From Deltaproteobacteria bacterium (GTDB lineage: Bacteria > Desulfobacterota > GWC2-55-46 > DRQE01), in assembly GCA_016219165.1 (NCBI GenBank), contig JACRCB010000141.1:1-8769 (forward strand): a DNA stretch of 8,769 nucleotides, written 5' to 3'. The notes under the pieces were generated by a model. It did not search any database. It saw nothing but the letters and a program-made list of their open reading frames with translations, and was not told where the DNA came from. Within the stretch, counting starts at the first letter, position 1, and each line of letters begins with the position of its first letter. Below are positions 1 to 6,657 of this stretch, one piece after another. The position numbers and the translations under genes are program-made.

Positions 1-32
1 CCCAGAGATACAATTTTTCAGAGTTTCCTTAG

Positions 33-61
33 GGCTGTCAGGCGTCCCGTGCATGACAGCC
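33..61 (+). other. Hairpin in the leader upstream of dnaB
   Basis: GGCTGTCA (33-40) and TGACAGCC (54-61) form a perfect 8-bp inverted repeat around a 13-nt loop. Inside the loop G42-C43 can also pair with G51-C52. A T5 run (71-75) lies nine bases after the stem, so it is not a canonical terminator tail. It could be a weak terminator for an upstream gene outside the window, or a 5'UTR structure of dnaB. The stem ends 19 bases before the dnaB ATG. Only the pairing is seen; the role is inferred. Confidence 0.5.
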
Positions 62-80
62 GGAAGAACTTTTTCCTCCC

Positions 81-1490
81 ATGGCTGTAAGGACACAGAA
101 AAGCATCGGACCAGACCGTATCCCGCCCCACAACCTCGAGGCAGAGCAGGCAGTCCTCGGAAGTATCCTCCTTGAGAAGGACTCCATCGCGAGGGTGATA
201 GAGATTCTCTCTCCGGACGGAGGGGATTTCTACAGCGACGTCCACGCGCGTCTTTTCATGGGGATGGTATCCCTCTTCGAAAAAAATATCCCGGTCGATA
301 TAGTCACCTTAACGAACCTTTTCAAGGATTCGGATGTCATGGAGGGCGTAGGGGGTCTTTCCTACGTCGGCGCGATAGCGGAGGCAACGCCTACCGCGGC
401 GAACCTGGTCTACTACGCAAACATCGTCAAGGAGAAGTCCTTACTCCGCAAGCTCATAAACGCGGCCACGGAGATAGTGAGGAAGGGCTACGAGGCCGGG
501 GATTCCATAGAGGAATTCGTAGACGACGCCGAACGCATAATATTCCAGGCCTCGCAGGACAGGACTAAAAAATCGTACTACGCCCTGAGGGACCTTACCA
601 AAGACACCTTCGAGACCATCGAGAAACTCTATGGGAAGAAGAGCCATATCACGGGAGTGCCGATGGGCTTTAAGGACATAGACATGCTGACATCGGGTCT
701 TCAGGATTCCGACCTTATAATAATAGCCGGACGCCCGAGCATGGGCAAGACGGCGTTTGCCTTGAACATCGCCGAATACGTTGCGATAGAGGCGGAGACC
801 CCGGTGCTCGTTTTCTCCCTCGAGATGAGCAAAGAGCAGCTCACCCAGAGGCTTCTGGCGTCGAGGGCGAGGGTTGATATGAGCAGGTTAAGGAAAGGGT
901 ACCTTAATGAAGAAGACTGGTCGAGGCTTACAACGGCCGTCGGGACCCTCTATGAAGCGCCGATATTTATAGACGACACCCCTGCGCAGACAGTGCTGGA
1001 ACTGAGGGCTAAGGCAAGGAGGTGGAAGAACGAACTTAAGTTTAAACTCGTCATAGTCGATTATCTTCAACTTATGCGTGGCAGGAACAGGGTGGAGAGC
1101 CGCGAGCAGGAGATTTCCGAGATTTCGCGTTCCCTGAAGGCCCTTGCAAAGGAGTTGAATATTCCTGTCATAGCCCTGTCGCAACTGTCGAGAAAGACGG
1201 AACAGAGGGAAGGCAGCCGCCCCCAATTGTCGGACTTGAGGGAATCCGGGGCCATAGAGCAGGACGCGGACGTGGTGATGTTCGTCTACAGGGAAGGTCT
1301 TTACAAGCCCTGCGACTGCCCCAGGGAACTCTGCACATGCGGCGTAAGACGCAAGGCCGAGATAATCGTTGCGAAACAGCGTAACGGCCCGACAGATACG
1401 GTTAAACTCACGTTCTTGAGTGAATTCACAAGATTCGAAGACCAGGCACAGGGCGATTACGCGGATATCCACGGCGAGTGGGTGGAATAG
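81..1490 (+). CDS. dnaB: Replicative DNA helicase DnaB
   Basis: Hexameric 5'-3' helicase that unwinds DNA at the replication fork, loaded by a loader protein and partnered with DnaG primase. The 469 residues match the family length. An N-terminal helical domain begins with IPPHNLEAEQAVLGS (14-28). The RecA-like motor domain runs from about 186 to 455 and shows Walker A GRPSMGKT (217-224), the catalytic-glutamate segment SLEMS (E248), Walker B LVIVDYLQL (323-331), sensor-like ALSQLSR (365-371), DLRESGAIEQDAD (385-397) and the arginine-finger segment KQRNGP (R434). There is no intein. The ATG is chosen because it puts the conserved N-terminal motif at the usual distance; the upstream bases give no good Shine-Dalgarno sequence. 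An oddity is a CxC-x4-CxC tract (C411, C413, C418, C420) in the loop after FVYREGLY, where E. coli DnaB has no cysteines. The identification is secure. Confidence 0.97.
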   Translation: MAVRTQKSIGPDRIPPHNLEAEQAVLGSILLEKDSIARVIEILSPDGGDFYSDVHARLFMGMVSLFEKNIPVDIVTLTNLFKDSDVMEGVGGLSYVGAIAEATPTAANLVYYANIVKEKSLLRKLINAATEIVRKGYEAGDSIEEFVDDAERIIFQASQDRTKKSYYALRDLTKDTFETIEKLYGKKSHITGVPMGFKDIDMLTSGLQDSDLIIIAGRPSMGKTAFALNIAEYVAIEAETPVLVFSLEMSKEQLTQRLLASRARVDMSRLRKGYLNEEDWSRLTTAVGTLYEAPIFIDDTPAQTVLELRAKARRWKNELKFKLVIVDYLQLMRGRNRVESREQEISEISRSLKALAKELNIPVIALSQLSRKTEQREGSRPQLSDLRESGAIEQDADVVMFVYREGLYKPCDCPRELCTCGVRRKAEIIVAKQRNGPTDTVKLTFLSEFTRFEDQAQGDYADIHGEWVE

Positions 1491-1642
1491 AAGAGTCCGG
1501 GCCTTCCCCCGCGCACAAAGAGCGCATCTCAAGTTTTTTTCCGCCGTCTTTCCCATGATTCCACAGACCCGGGAGCGGTCTTTGACGGTTCTTTCCTCAG
1601 TCCGGGAATTTTCGCAGAAAAGTTCCTATACCTCCAGAAATT

Positions 1643-1662
1643 CTTATATAAACTTATATAAA
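1643..1662 (+). repeat. Tandem 10-bp repeat CTTATATAAA x2
   Basis: Two perfect, directly adjacent copies of CTTATATAAA (1643-1652 and 1653-1662) lie in the dnaB-priA gap. Each contains the palindrome TTATATAA, so the sites sit one helical turn apart on the same DNA face. Each copy also offers a -10-like TATAAA, but no matching -35 element is evident 16-18 bp upstream. It may be an operator, an A/T-rich promoter element or chance. The repeat is seen; its function is unknown. Confidence 0.6.
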
Positions 1663-1722
1663 GGAACCGAAGGTCCTTAGAAAGGGGTTCCGGGGGAATC
1701 TTTTACAAAAACCCTCCTCCGG
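1663..1722 (+). promoter_or_regulatory. Two overlapping potential hairpins in the priA leader
   Basis: Hairpin A pairs GGAACC (1663-1668) with GGTTCC (1686-1691), with an inner CCTT/AAGG stem (1675-1678/1682-1685, loop AGA) and a 6-nt bulge. Hairpin B pairs CCGGGGGA (1690-1697) with TCCTCCGG (1715-1722), eight pairs including one G-U wobble, around a 17-nt loop. The two share bases 1690-1691, so they cannot both form completely. Neither is followed by a T run. They end 12 bases before the priA GTG. Pairing is read directly; any control of priA is inference. Confidence 0.35.
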
Positions 1723-1734
1723 TAACTAAAAAAA

Positions 1735-4176
1735 GTGGAAAGATTCGCGGACGTTGTAATAAGCCTTCCCATAGACGGCGTTTTTACCTATGAGGTGCCG
1801 GACCATCTAAAAGGCGCTTGCACGGTGGGTACGAGGGTGCTTGCGCCGTTTGGCAAACGCTCGGTCACGGGGTATATAGTAGCGCTTAAGAAGGATGCGG
1901 CCGTAAAAGGCATAAAACCTATAATAGACGTGCTCGACGCTTCGCCTCTTTTCGATGAGAAGAGGCTTAAGTTTTTTAAGTGGCTTTCTTCATATTATCT
2001 TTCGCCTCCTGGGGAGGTCTTCTCCCTCATGCATCCTTCCTCTGAAAATATAAAGAGTTTCAGGCATTTTTTCCTTACGGAAAAAGGTAAGCATTTTCTC
2101 GATAATCCCGGGAGACCTCCTTCAAAGGAAGATTCACTCGCACACGATGTACTTAAGGCCGTAGGCCGCGGCATAACCCTCGCTTCACTCCAGAGGAAAC
2201 TTAAGAAAAGGGCCATCCACTCGACTATCGAGGGGCTTAAAAAAGAGGGGCTTATAGGCGAGGAGGCGCGCATTAATCCCGGCGCGAAGGGAAGGGTCGA
2301 GAGATTTGCCTCTGTCAGGGCGGGCTGTAACACGCGGGAGGCGTCCTGGAAGATAAAGAGATTCTCCCTTCAGGAAAAGGTCTTGGAGTATCTGAAAAAA
2401 AACGGGGAAACGCCGGTAACCCTGTTGCGGAAAAACATGGGCTCAATCGACGGGGCATTGAAAAGGCTTGACAAGAAAGGAATGGTGACGATTGCGGAGC
2501 GGGAGGTCTTAAGGTCCCCCCTTAAAGATACCTCCCCCCGCCCTTTAGACCACGAACTGAATGCGGAGCAGGAAAAGGCGGTGGAGATTATACTAAAAAA
2601 TGCAGGGGGCGGGTTTTCCCCGCATCTCCTTTACGGAGTAACCGGAAGCGGGAAGACCATCGTTTACATAAAGGTTATCGAAAAGGTGGTTTCTTCCGGG
2701 AAAAAGGCCCTCTTCCTTGTCCCTGAGATAATTCTTACCGAGAGGGTATCCGCTTATCTGAGCGCAAAGTTTCCGGGCAGGGTAGCGCTCCTCCACAGCG
2801 CCCTCTCCGAGGGGGAAAGGTATGATGAGTGGCAGAGGATACGGAGAGGCGAGGTCGATTGCGTCATAGGCGCAAGGAGCGCTCTTTTTTCGCCGCTCAA
2901 AGACCTCGGGGTTATAATAGTCGATGAGGAGCACGACCCCTCGTATAAGGGAGAAGCCGGTGTGAGATACAATGCGAGGGATGCGGCGATGATGCTCGCG
3001 AGCATCATCGGTATCCCGGTAATACTGGGCTCGGCGACCCCTTCGCTTGAGACGTTCTATAACGTAAAAACGGGAAAGATTACCCCGGTGTATCTCAAGA
3101 AGAGGGTTTCGGGCGCGGCGATGCCAGAGATAGAACTCCTCGACATGCGGGGGGTTAAAGGGACGTTCCTCTCAGAGAGGCTTATTTCCCTTATGAAAGA
3201 GGCTATTGAAAAGGGCGGACAGGTGCTTCTTTTTTTAAACAGGAGGGGTTTTTCGAATTTTCTTTTATGCGGGGACTGCGGCCACACCGTAAAATGCGTA
3301 AACTGTTCGGTAACCCTTACCATGCACAAACGCGCCGGTTGTCTTAAGTGCCATTACTGCGATTTTTCCATGCCCATACCGCGGGGTTGCCCGAAGTGCG
3401 CCGGCCATAACCTGAAAGACCCGGGGGTCGGCACGGAGAGGGTCGAAGAAGAGGTAAGGAGGCTTTTCCCGAAGTCCGGGGTTGCGCGCCTCGACAGGGA
3501 CACATCGAGGAAAAAGGGTTCCGCAAGGAAGATAATAGACGCCGTTGAGGAGAGGAGGGTGGATATCCTCGTAGGCACGCAGATGGTTTCAAAGGGGCAC
3601 CACTTCCCGGGGATAACGCTCGTCGGCATAATCTCGGGGGATACGTCCCTCAACATCCCGGATTTCAGGGGCGCGGAGAGGACGTTCCAACTCATATCCC
3701 AGGCCTCGGGAAGGGCCGGAAGGGGGGGGGATGAGGGGGGGGGGGACAGGTCCAAGGTCATAGTCCAGACCCTTAACCCCGGGCATTTTTCGTTTGAGAG
3801 CGCAAGGAAACACGACTACGAGGGGTTTTTCGAAGAGGAATTGAAATCGAGGGAAGAGGCCCATTTCCCCCCGTTTTTCAGGCTTGCACAATTGAGGGTC
3901 GAGGGGATAAAGGAAGAAAAGGTTGTTGAAGCCGTAACTTCCATAAAAAATATCGCGGAAAAACTCTCTAAAGGGTCAGGAGACGTAATCGTGCTGGGTC
4001 CGGCCCCATGTCTTATCGAACGCCTTAATGGAAACTTCCGGCGGCAGATGCTTTTTAAGAGCAGGCATGCCTCTAAACTCAACAAGTTTATGACACTCCT
4101 AAAAAAGGGGTTTGAAGGAACTATACCCCGCGGTGTCAACGTTGTAATCGATATCGACCCCTCGGCGGCGGTTTAA
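1735..4176 (+). CDS. priA: Primosomal replication restart helicase PriA
   Basis: PriA is a 3'-5' superfamily 2 helicase that recognises stalled forks and reloads the replicative helicase. Its 813 residues are close to the B. subtilis protein (about 805). Features in order: N-terminal 3'-DNA-binding domain (about 1-105), a winged-helix region, Walker A GVTGSGKT (301-308), DEEH box (397-400), GSATPS (432-437), a zinc-binding insert with cysteine pairs C512/C515, C521/C524, C539/C542 and C552/C555 (C536 extra), motif VI QASGRAGR (656-663), and a C-terminal domain. Start: GTG at 1735. An in-frame TAA at 1723-1725 leaves no earlier start, and the N-terminus fits the family. There is no Shine-Dalgarno sequence, only an A-rich run, and the leader can fold. 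Residues 664-670 after motif VI are encoded by G9 and G11 runs and look like a glycine-rich insertion relative to E. coli PriA. It probably has its own transcription start, but I see no clear promoter. Confidence 0.96.
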   Translation: MERFADVVISLPIDGVFTYEVPDHLKGACTVGTRVLAPFGKRSVTGYIVALKKDAAVKGIKPIIDVLDASPLFDEKRLKFFKWLSSYYLSPPGEVFSLMHPSSENIKSFRHFFLTEKGKHFLDNPGRPPSKEDSLAHDVLKAVGRGITLASLQRKLKKRAIHSTIEGLKKEGLIGEEARINPGAKGRVERFASVRAGCNTREASWKIKRFSLQEKVLEYLKKNGETPVTLLRKNMGSIDGALKRLDKKGMVTIAEREVLRSPLKDTSPRPLDHELNAEQEKAVEIILKNAGGGFSPHLLYGVTGSGKTIVYIKVIEKVVSSGKKALFLVPEIILTERVSAYLSAKFPGRVALLHSALSEGERYDEWQRIRRGEVDCVIGARSALFSPLKDLGVIIVDEEHDPSYKGEAGVRYNARDAAMMLASIIGIPVILGSATPSLETFYNVKTGKITPVYLKKRVSGAAMPEIELLDMRGVKGTFLSERLISLMKEAIEKGGQVLLFLNRRGFSNFLLCGDCGHTVKCVNCSVTLTMHKRAGCLKCHYCDFSMPIPRGCPKCAGHNLKDPGVGTERVEEEVRRLFPKSGVARLDRDTSRKKGSARKIIDAVEERRVDILVGTQMVSKGHHFPGITLVGIISGDTSLNIPDFRGAERTFQLISQASGRAGRGGDEGGGDRSKVIVQTLNPGHFSFESARKHDYEGFFEEELKSREEAHFPPFFRLAQLRVEGIKEEKVVEAVTSIKNIAEKLSKGSGDVIVLGPAPCLIERLNGNFRRQMLFKSRHASKLNKFMTLLKKGFEGTIPRGVNVVIDIDPSAAV
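3722..3745 (+). repeat. Poly-G tracts (G9 and G11) inside priA
   Basis: Nine consecutive G (3722-3730), the four bases ATGA, then eleven consecutive G (3735-3745). In frame these encode Gly-Gly-Asp-Glu-Gly-Gly-Gly just after the arginines of helicase motif VI. Homopolymer G runs of this length are known slippage hotspots, and two such runs could also fold as a G-quadruplex. A change of one base would frameshift priA with about 140 codons still to go. Confidence 0.85.
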
Positions 4177-4186
4177 CGGGCCGCCG
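4163..4186 (+). terminator. GC-rich hairpin over the priA stop (weak terminator candidate)
   Basis: CGGCGGC (4163-4169) can pair with GCCGCCG (4180-4186), a 7-bp all-GC stem around a 10-nt loop that contains the priA TAA. The first T-rich stretch (CCTTTTCC) comes about ten bases later, so it does not match a canonical intrinsic terminator. It may only attenuate read-through into def. Confidence 0.25.
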
Positions 4187-4221
4187 GATAGAATACCTTT
4201 TCCAACCCGCCAGATTTTTTA

Positions 4222-4251
4222 TTCAAATAGGCATCCAAAATGGGTTATAAT
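4222..4251 (+). promoter_or_regulatory. Sigma-70 promoter for the def-fmt-DUF116 unit
   Basis: A perfect -10 hexamer TATAAT (4246-4251) is preceded, after an 18-bp spacer, by TTCAAA (4222-4227; 4 of 6 matches to TTGACA). Transcription would start near 4258, giving a leader of about 27 bases before the def ATG. It lies in the only non-coding gap between priA and def. Confidence 0.65.
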
Positions 4252-4284
4252 ATGTGAAATAGGTTCAAAACACGGGTGTGACAT

Positions 4285-4842
4285 ATGGCACTGTTGGAAA
4301 TTCTTAAATACCCTCATCCGCTTTTAAAGAAGAGGGCCTCTGCGGTAGGTGCGGCCGACTCTTCGATAAAGAGTCTTATGGAAGACATGCTCGAGACGAT
4401 GTACCATAATAAAGGGGTGGGGCTTGCGGCAAACCAGGTCGGTGTGGACAAGAGGGTCATTGTGCTCGATGCCCCGAAGGTCGAGATAGACACGGAGATT
4501 GCGGAGGGGAAGCCGGAGGGTAAGGAAGTCGAGCGGGTGATACTTAAACTTGTGAATCCCGAGGTGGCCGGCGTAAGCGGCGAGATAAGATACGAGGAGG
4601 GGTGTTTAAGCCTGCCCGGCATTACGGCGTATGTCAAGAGGGACAAGAACATGGTTGTAAAGGCGCAGGATGAGGACGGCAGGAATGTAGAGATAAACGC
4701 GAGCGGCCTCATCTCCATAGTGCTCCAGCACGAGATAGACCACATAAACGGCATTCTCTTTGTAGACAGGCTCAGCCGTCTGCGGCGGGAACTCATCTTG
4801 AGAAAATTCAAAAAAGCCATGGAGGCGGAAAGGGTTCTTTAG
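4285..4842 (+). CDS. def: Peptide deformylase
   Basis: Metalloenzyme that removes the formyl group from the N-terminal methionine of nascent proteins at the ribosome exit. All three family motifs are present: GVGLAANQ (44-51), EGCLS (105-109) and QHEIDH (148-153). The metal ligands are therefore C107, H149 and H153, with E150 as the catalytic acid/base. At 185 residues it is longer than typical bacterial enzymes (about 165-170). The extra length sits mainly in a charged loop (about 65-84, rich in Glu and Lys) between the strand ending VIVLDAP and the strand VILKLVNPEV. The C-terminal helix is basic. The ATG at 4285 gives the normal start MALLEILKYPHPLL; its Shine-Dalgarno sequence is weak. 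It is the first gene of the unit under the 4222-4251 promoter, and Fmt, which makes its substrate's formyl group, is encoded immediately downstream. Confidence 0.97.
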   Translation: MALLEILKYPHPLLKKRASAVGAADSSIKSLMEDMLETMYHNKGVGLAANQVGVDKRVIVLDAPKVEIDTEIAEGKPEGKEVERVILKLVNPEVAGVSGEIRYEEGCLSLPGITAYVKRDKNMVVKAQDEDGRNVEINASGLISIVLQHEIDHINGILFVDRLSRLRRELILRKFKKAMEAERVL

Positions 4843-4873
4843 CCTGGGAGGGACGATAGTTCGACCGAGGATA

Positions 4874-5803
4874 TTGTTTATGGGGACGCCCCTGTTTGCG
4901 GTCCCCCCTTTGAGGGCCCTCGTGGAAAGAGGCTTCGACGTCGTCGGGGTCGTAACGCAGCCGCAAAAGCCGTTTGGCAGGGGCGGTAAACTCATCCCGG
5001 CGCCCGTCAAGGAATTCGCGCTCAGGTGGAACCTCGGCCTTCTCGAACCCGTAAGTATAAGGGAAGAACGGTTTGTAAACAAACTCAAATCCCTTTCTCT
5101 CGACTTGATAGTTGTCGCCGCATACGGTAAGATGCTGCCGGAGTCCGTTCTCGGCATTCCGAGGTTTGGCTGCGTAAACCTGCATGCCTCGATATTACCC
5201 TCTTACAGGGGGGCCGCGCCCGTAAACTGGGCCATAATAAAGGGTGAAAAGATAACTGGCGTTACCACCATGCTCATGGACGCTGGCATGGATACGGGGC
5301 CCGTTCTCCTTGCCGAGAAAGTCGAAATAGGCCGGGACGAGACGGCGGGGGAACTGAGTATAAGGCTTTCGGAGGCCGGCGCTTCCCTCCTTGCGAGGAC
5401 GGTAGAGTTTTTTTTGGAGGGTAAAATCACCCCGGCCCCTCAGGACGATAAGAAGGCAACCTACGCCCCGCCCCTTAAAAAAGAAGACGGAAGGATAGAC
5501 TGGAACCTTTCGGCAAAAGAGATGGAAAACCGCGTAAGGGGGCTTTGTCCGTGGCCCGGCGCATATACCTTCTGGAGGGGCAAATCCCTTAAGATACACA
5601 GGGGGGCGGCGGCGGATGGAAGAGAGGTTTTAGCATTGGGCGGGTTAAGGCCGGGCGAGGTTGTGGCAGCAGGCGGTGTTATTGTCGTCGGATGCGGAAA
5701 GGGAGTTTTCGAGATAAAAGAACTTCAACTCGAGGGTAAAAGGCGCATGGGCGCCGTAGAATTTTTAAGGGGGCACAGGCTTGGAAAAGAAGCCTTTGTT
5801 TAA
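4874..5803 (+). CDS. fmt: Methionyl-tRNA formyltransferase (start uncertain)
   Basis: Transfers a formyl group from 10-formyl-tetrahydrofolate to initiator Met-tRNA. Counted from the TTG at 4874 the frame gives 309 residues: an N-terminal Rossmann catalytic domain with GTPLFAVPPL (4-13), VNLHASILPSYRGAAPVNWAI (101-121) and MDAGMDTGPVLL, with N102, H104 and D140 as the expected catalytic triad, then a C-terminal OB-like tRNA-binding domain (about 200-309). The start is odd. Family members begin with a strand such as RIIFAGTP, and in this frame RPRILF lies upstream of or across the TTG, yet no ATG or GTG occurs between the in-frame TGA at 4799-4801 and the TTG. ATA at 4856, three bases after GGAGGG (4847-4852), would give MVRPRILFMGTP. 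CTG at 4844, nine bases after AAAGGG, is another candidate. The gene follows def by about 31 bases (TTG) or less, and overlaps the next gene by 23. Confidence 0.94.
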   Translation: MFMGTPLFAVPPLRALVERGFDVVGVVTQPQKPFGRGGKLIPAPVKEFALRWNLGLLEPVSIREERFVNKLKSLSLDLIVVAAYGKMLPESVLGIPRFGCVNLHASILPSYRGAAPVNWAIIKGEKITGVTTMLMDAGMDTGPVLLAEKVEIGRDETAGELSIRLSEAGASLLARTVEFFLEGKITPAPQDDKKATYAPPLKKEDGRIDWNLSAKEMENRVRGLCPWPGAYTFWRGKSLKIHRGAAADGREVLALGGLRPGEVVAAGGVIVVGCGKGVFEIKELQLEGKRRMGAVEFLRGHRLGKEAFV

Positions 5804-6632
5804 AAACGAAGAGGAGTGGAGCGGAAGTCCCGAGAGCGTTCAGTACAGGCCGGACGTAAAGGTCTTTCTCCTGCTCCTCGGCCTGTGCGCGTCAGGCATT
5901 GTAGCGGCCGCGTTCATCTTCTGGTATATACCGACCGTGGGGCTGAAAAATATCCACCCCTACCTCCCCTATATAACCGGGGCGGTATTTATCGGGCTCA
6001 GCCTGTTTGTCCTCGGCGCGGTCTCAGGCATAGCGGCCTCCCTTTTGAGGGGCAAGGATGTCTTCCCGTCCCCGAGATTCCGGGGGCTTCTTGTGAAATT
6101 CTTCCTCCCCCTCATGGTCCTTTTAGGCGGGTTGCTTAAGGTGCCGAGGATAAAGATAGAGCAGGCCTTCATAGAACTTAATAACCGCATGGTAAAGGCG
6201 ATGGTCAAGGCCGGGAAACGCTTCAGCCCCGAGAGAATCCTCATCCTCATGCCCCACTGCATACAGTACGATAACTGCAAGATAAAGGTTACGAGGGACG
6301 TGAAAAATTGCGCCGGCTGCGGCAGGTGCGAGATAGGCAACCTCGTAAGCCTCTCCGACGAATACCGCATAAAACTCTTTGTCCTGACGGGCGGGACAGT
6401 TGCCAGAAGAAAACTCATGGAATACAGGCCCTCCGCGGTCATAGCGGTTGCCTGCGAGAGGGACCTTACAAGCGGGGTGCAGGATGCCTACCCCCTTCCC
6501 GTCATCGCGGTCATAAACAAACGCCCCCGCGGCTATTGCCTCGAGACCGGGGTCGAGATAGAAGATATAAGACGGGCCATAAGAGACCTCCTCGGAACGC
6601 CGGCGCCCTCGGCTCCAGCCTCTTTCGCTTGA
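5781..6632 (+). CDS. DUF116 family membrane protein with Fe-S-like cysteine motif
   Basis: Matches, from recognition of the sequence, the DUF116 family (PF01976), whose biochemical function I do not know. The N-terminal half is hydrophobic, with likely membrane segments at about 27-51, 62-89 and 104-121. The C-terminal soluble domain holds MPHC (C160), C166 and a CxxCxxC motif (C177, C180, C183), then VLTGGT, VIAVACERDL (C225) and PRGYCLETG (C253). The cysteine spacing suggests an iron-sulfur cluster or another metal site facing the cytoplasm. The TTG at 5781 is chosen because AAGGGGG lies seven bases upstream; a second TTG at 5796 is possible. It overlaps the end of fmt by 23 bp, so translation is probably coupled and it belongs to the def-fmt unit. 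The low-complexity Ala/Pro/Ser tail ends at 6632, inside the next promoter. Family assignment is good; function unknown. Confidence 0.85.
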   Translation: MEKKPLFKNEEEWSGSPESVQYRPDVKVFLLLLGLCASGIVAAAFIFWYIPTVGLKNIHPYLPYITGAVFIGLSLFVLGAVSGIAASLLRGKDVFPSPRFRGLLVKFFLPLMVLLGGLLKVPRIKIEQAFIELNNRMVKAMVKAGKRFSPERILILMPHCIQYDNCKIKVTRDVKNCAGCGRCEIGNLVSLSDEYRIKLFVLTGGTVARRKLMEYRPSAVIAVACERDLTSGVQDAYPLPVIAVINKRPRGYCLETGVEIEDIRRAIRDLLGTPAPSAPASFA

Positions 6633-6657
6633 CAGGAAGCAATGCTTTCCCTATCAT
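6629..6657 (+). promoter_or_regulatory. Near-consensus sigma-70 promoter for htpX
   Basis: TTGACA (6629-6634, 6 of 6) and TATCAT (6652-6657, 5 of 6) are separated by exactly 17 bp. The -35 overlaps the TGA stop of the DUF116 gene. Transcription would start near 6664, giving a short leader of about 23 bases with GGAGG before htpX. The spacer contains the dyad AAGC-AAT-GCTT (6637-6647), and a perfect 12-bp palindrome CATATATATATG (6655-6666) overlaps the -10 and start point. Either could be a repressor site; that part is inference. Confidence 0.75.

Noticed and set aside
9..14. TACAAT as a -10 element for dnaB
   Set aside because: It matches 5 of 6 bases, but any -35 would lie outside the window, so the promoter cannot be supported.
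1..32. Possible C-terminus of an upstream gene, ending at TAG 30-32
   Set aside because: Only nine codons (QRYNFSEFP) are visible and they match nothing I recognise; rplI often precedes dnaB, but this end does not look like it.
729..755. Possible intein insertion at the DnaB Walker A site, a common location
   Set aside because: GRPSMGKT is continuous and the protein has normal length, so no intein is present.
888..1556. 222-codon open frame on the - strand inside dnaB
   Set aside because: It is antisense to a full-length, motif-complete dnaB, has no recognisable domain and is explained by codon bias of the + strand gene.
1544..1588. Nested short stems CCGTC/GACGG and AGACC/GGTCT after dnaB as a terminator
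   Set aside because: Each stem is only 5 bp with unequal loops, and the following sequence is not a clean T run.
1420..1680. 86-codon + strand frame spanning the dnaB end and the gap
   Set aside because: It mostly overlaps dnaB in another frame, is Arg/Ser-rich with no domain, and runs through the tandem repeat; no ribosome binding site supports it.
4314..4820. 168-codon - strand frame opposite def
   Set aside because: Its Ser/Leu-rich sequence is the shadow of the def codons, and def carries all its catalytic motifs.
4606..5157. 183-codon - strand frame across the def-fmt junction
   Set aside because: It spans two real + strand genes, has no family features and no start signal.
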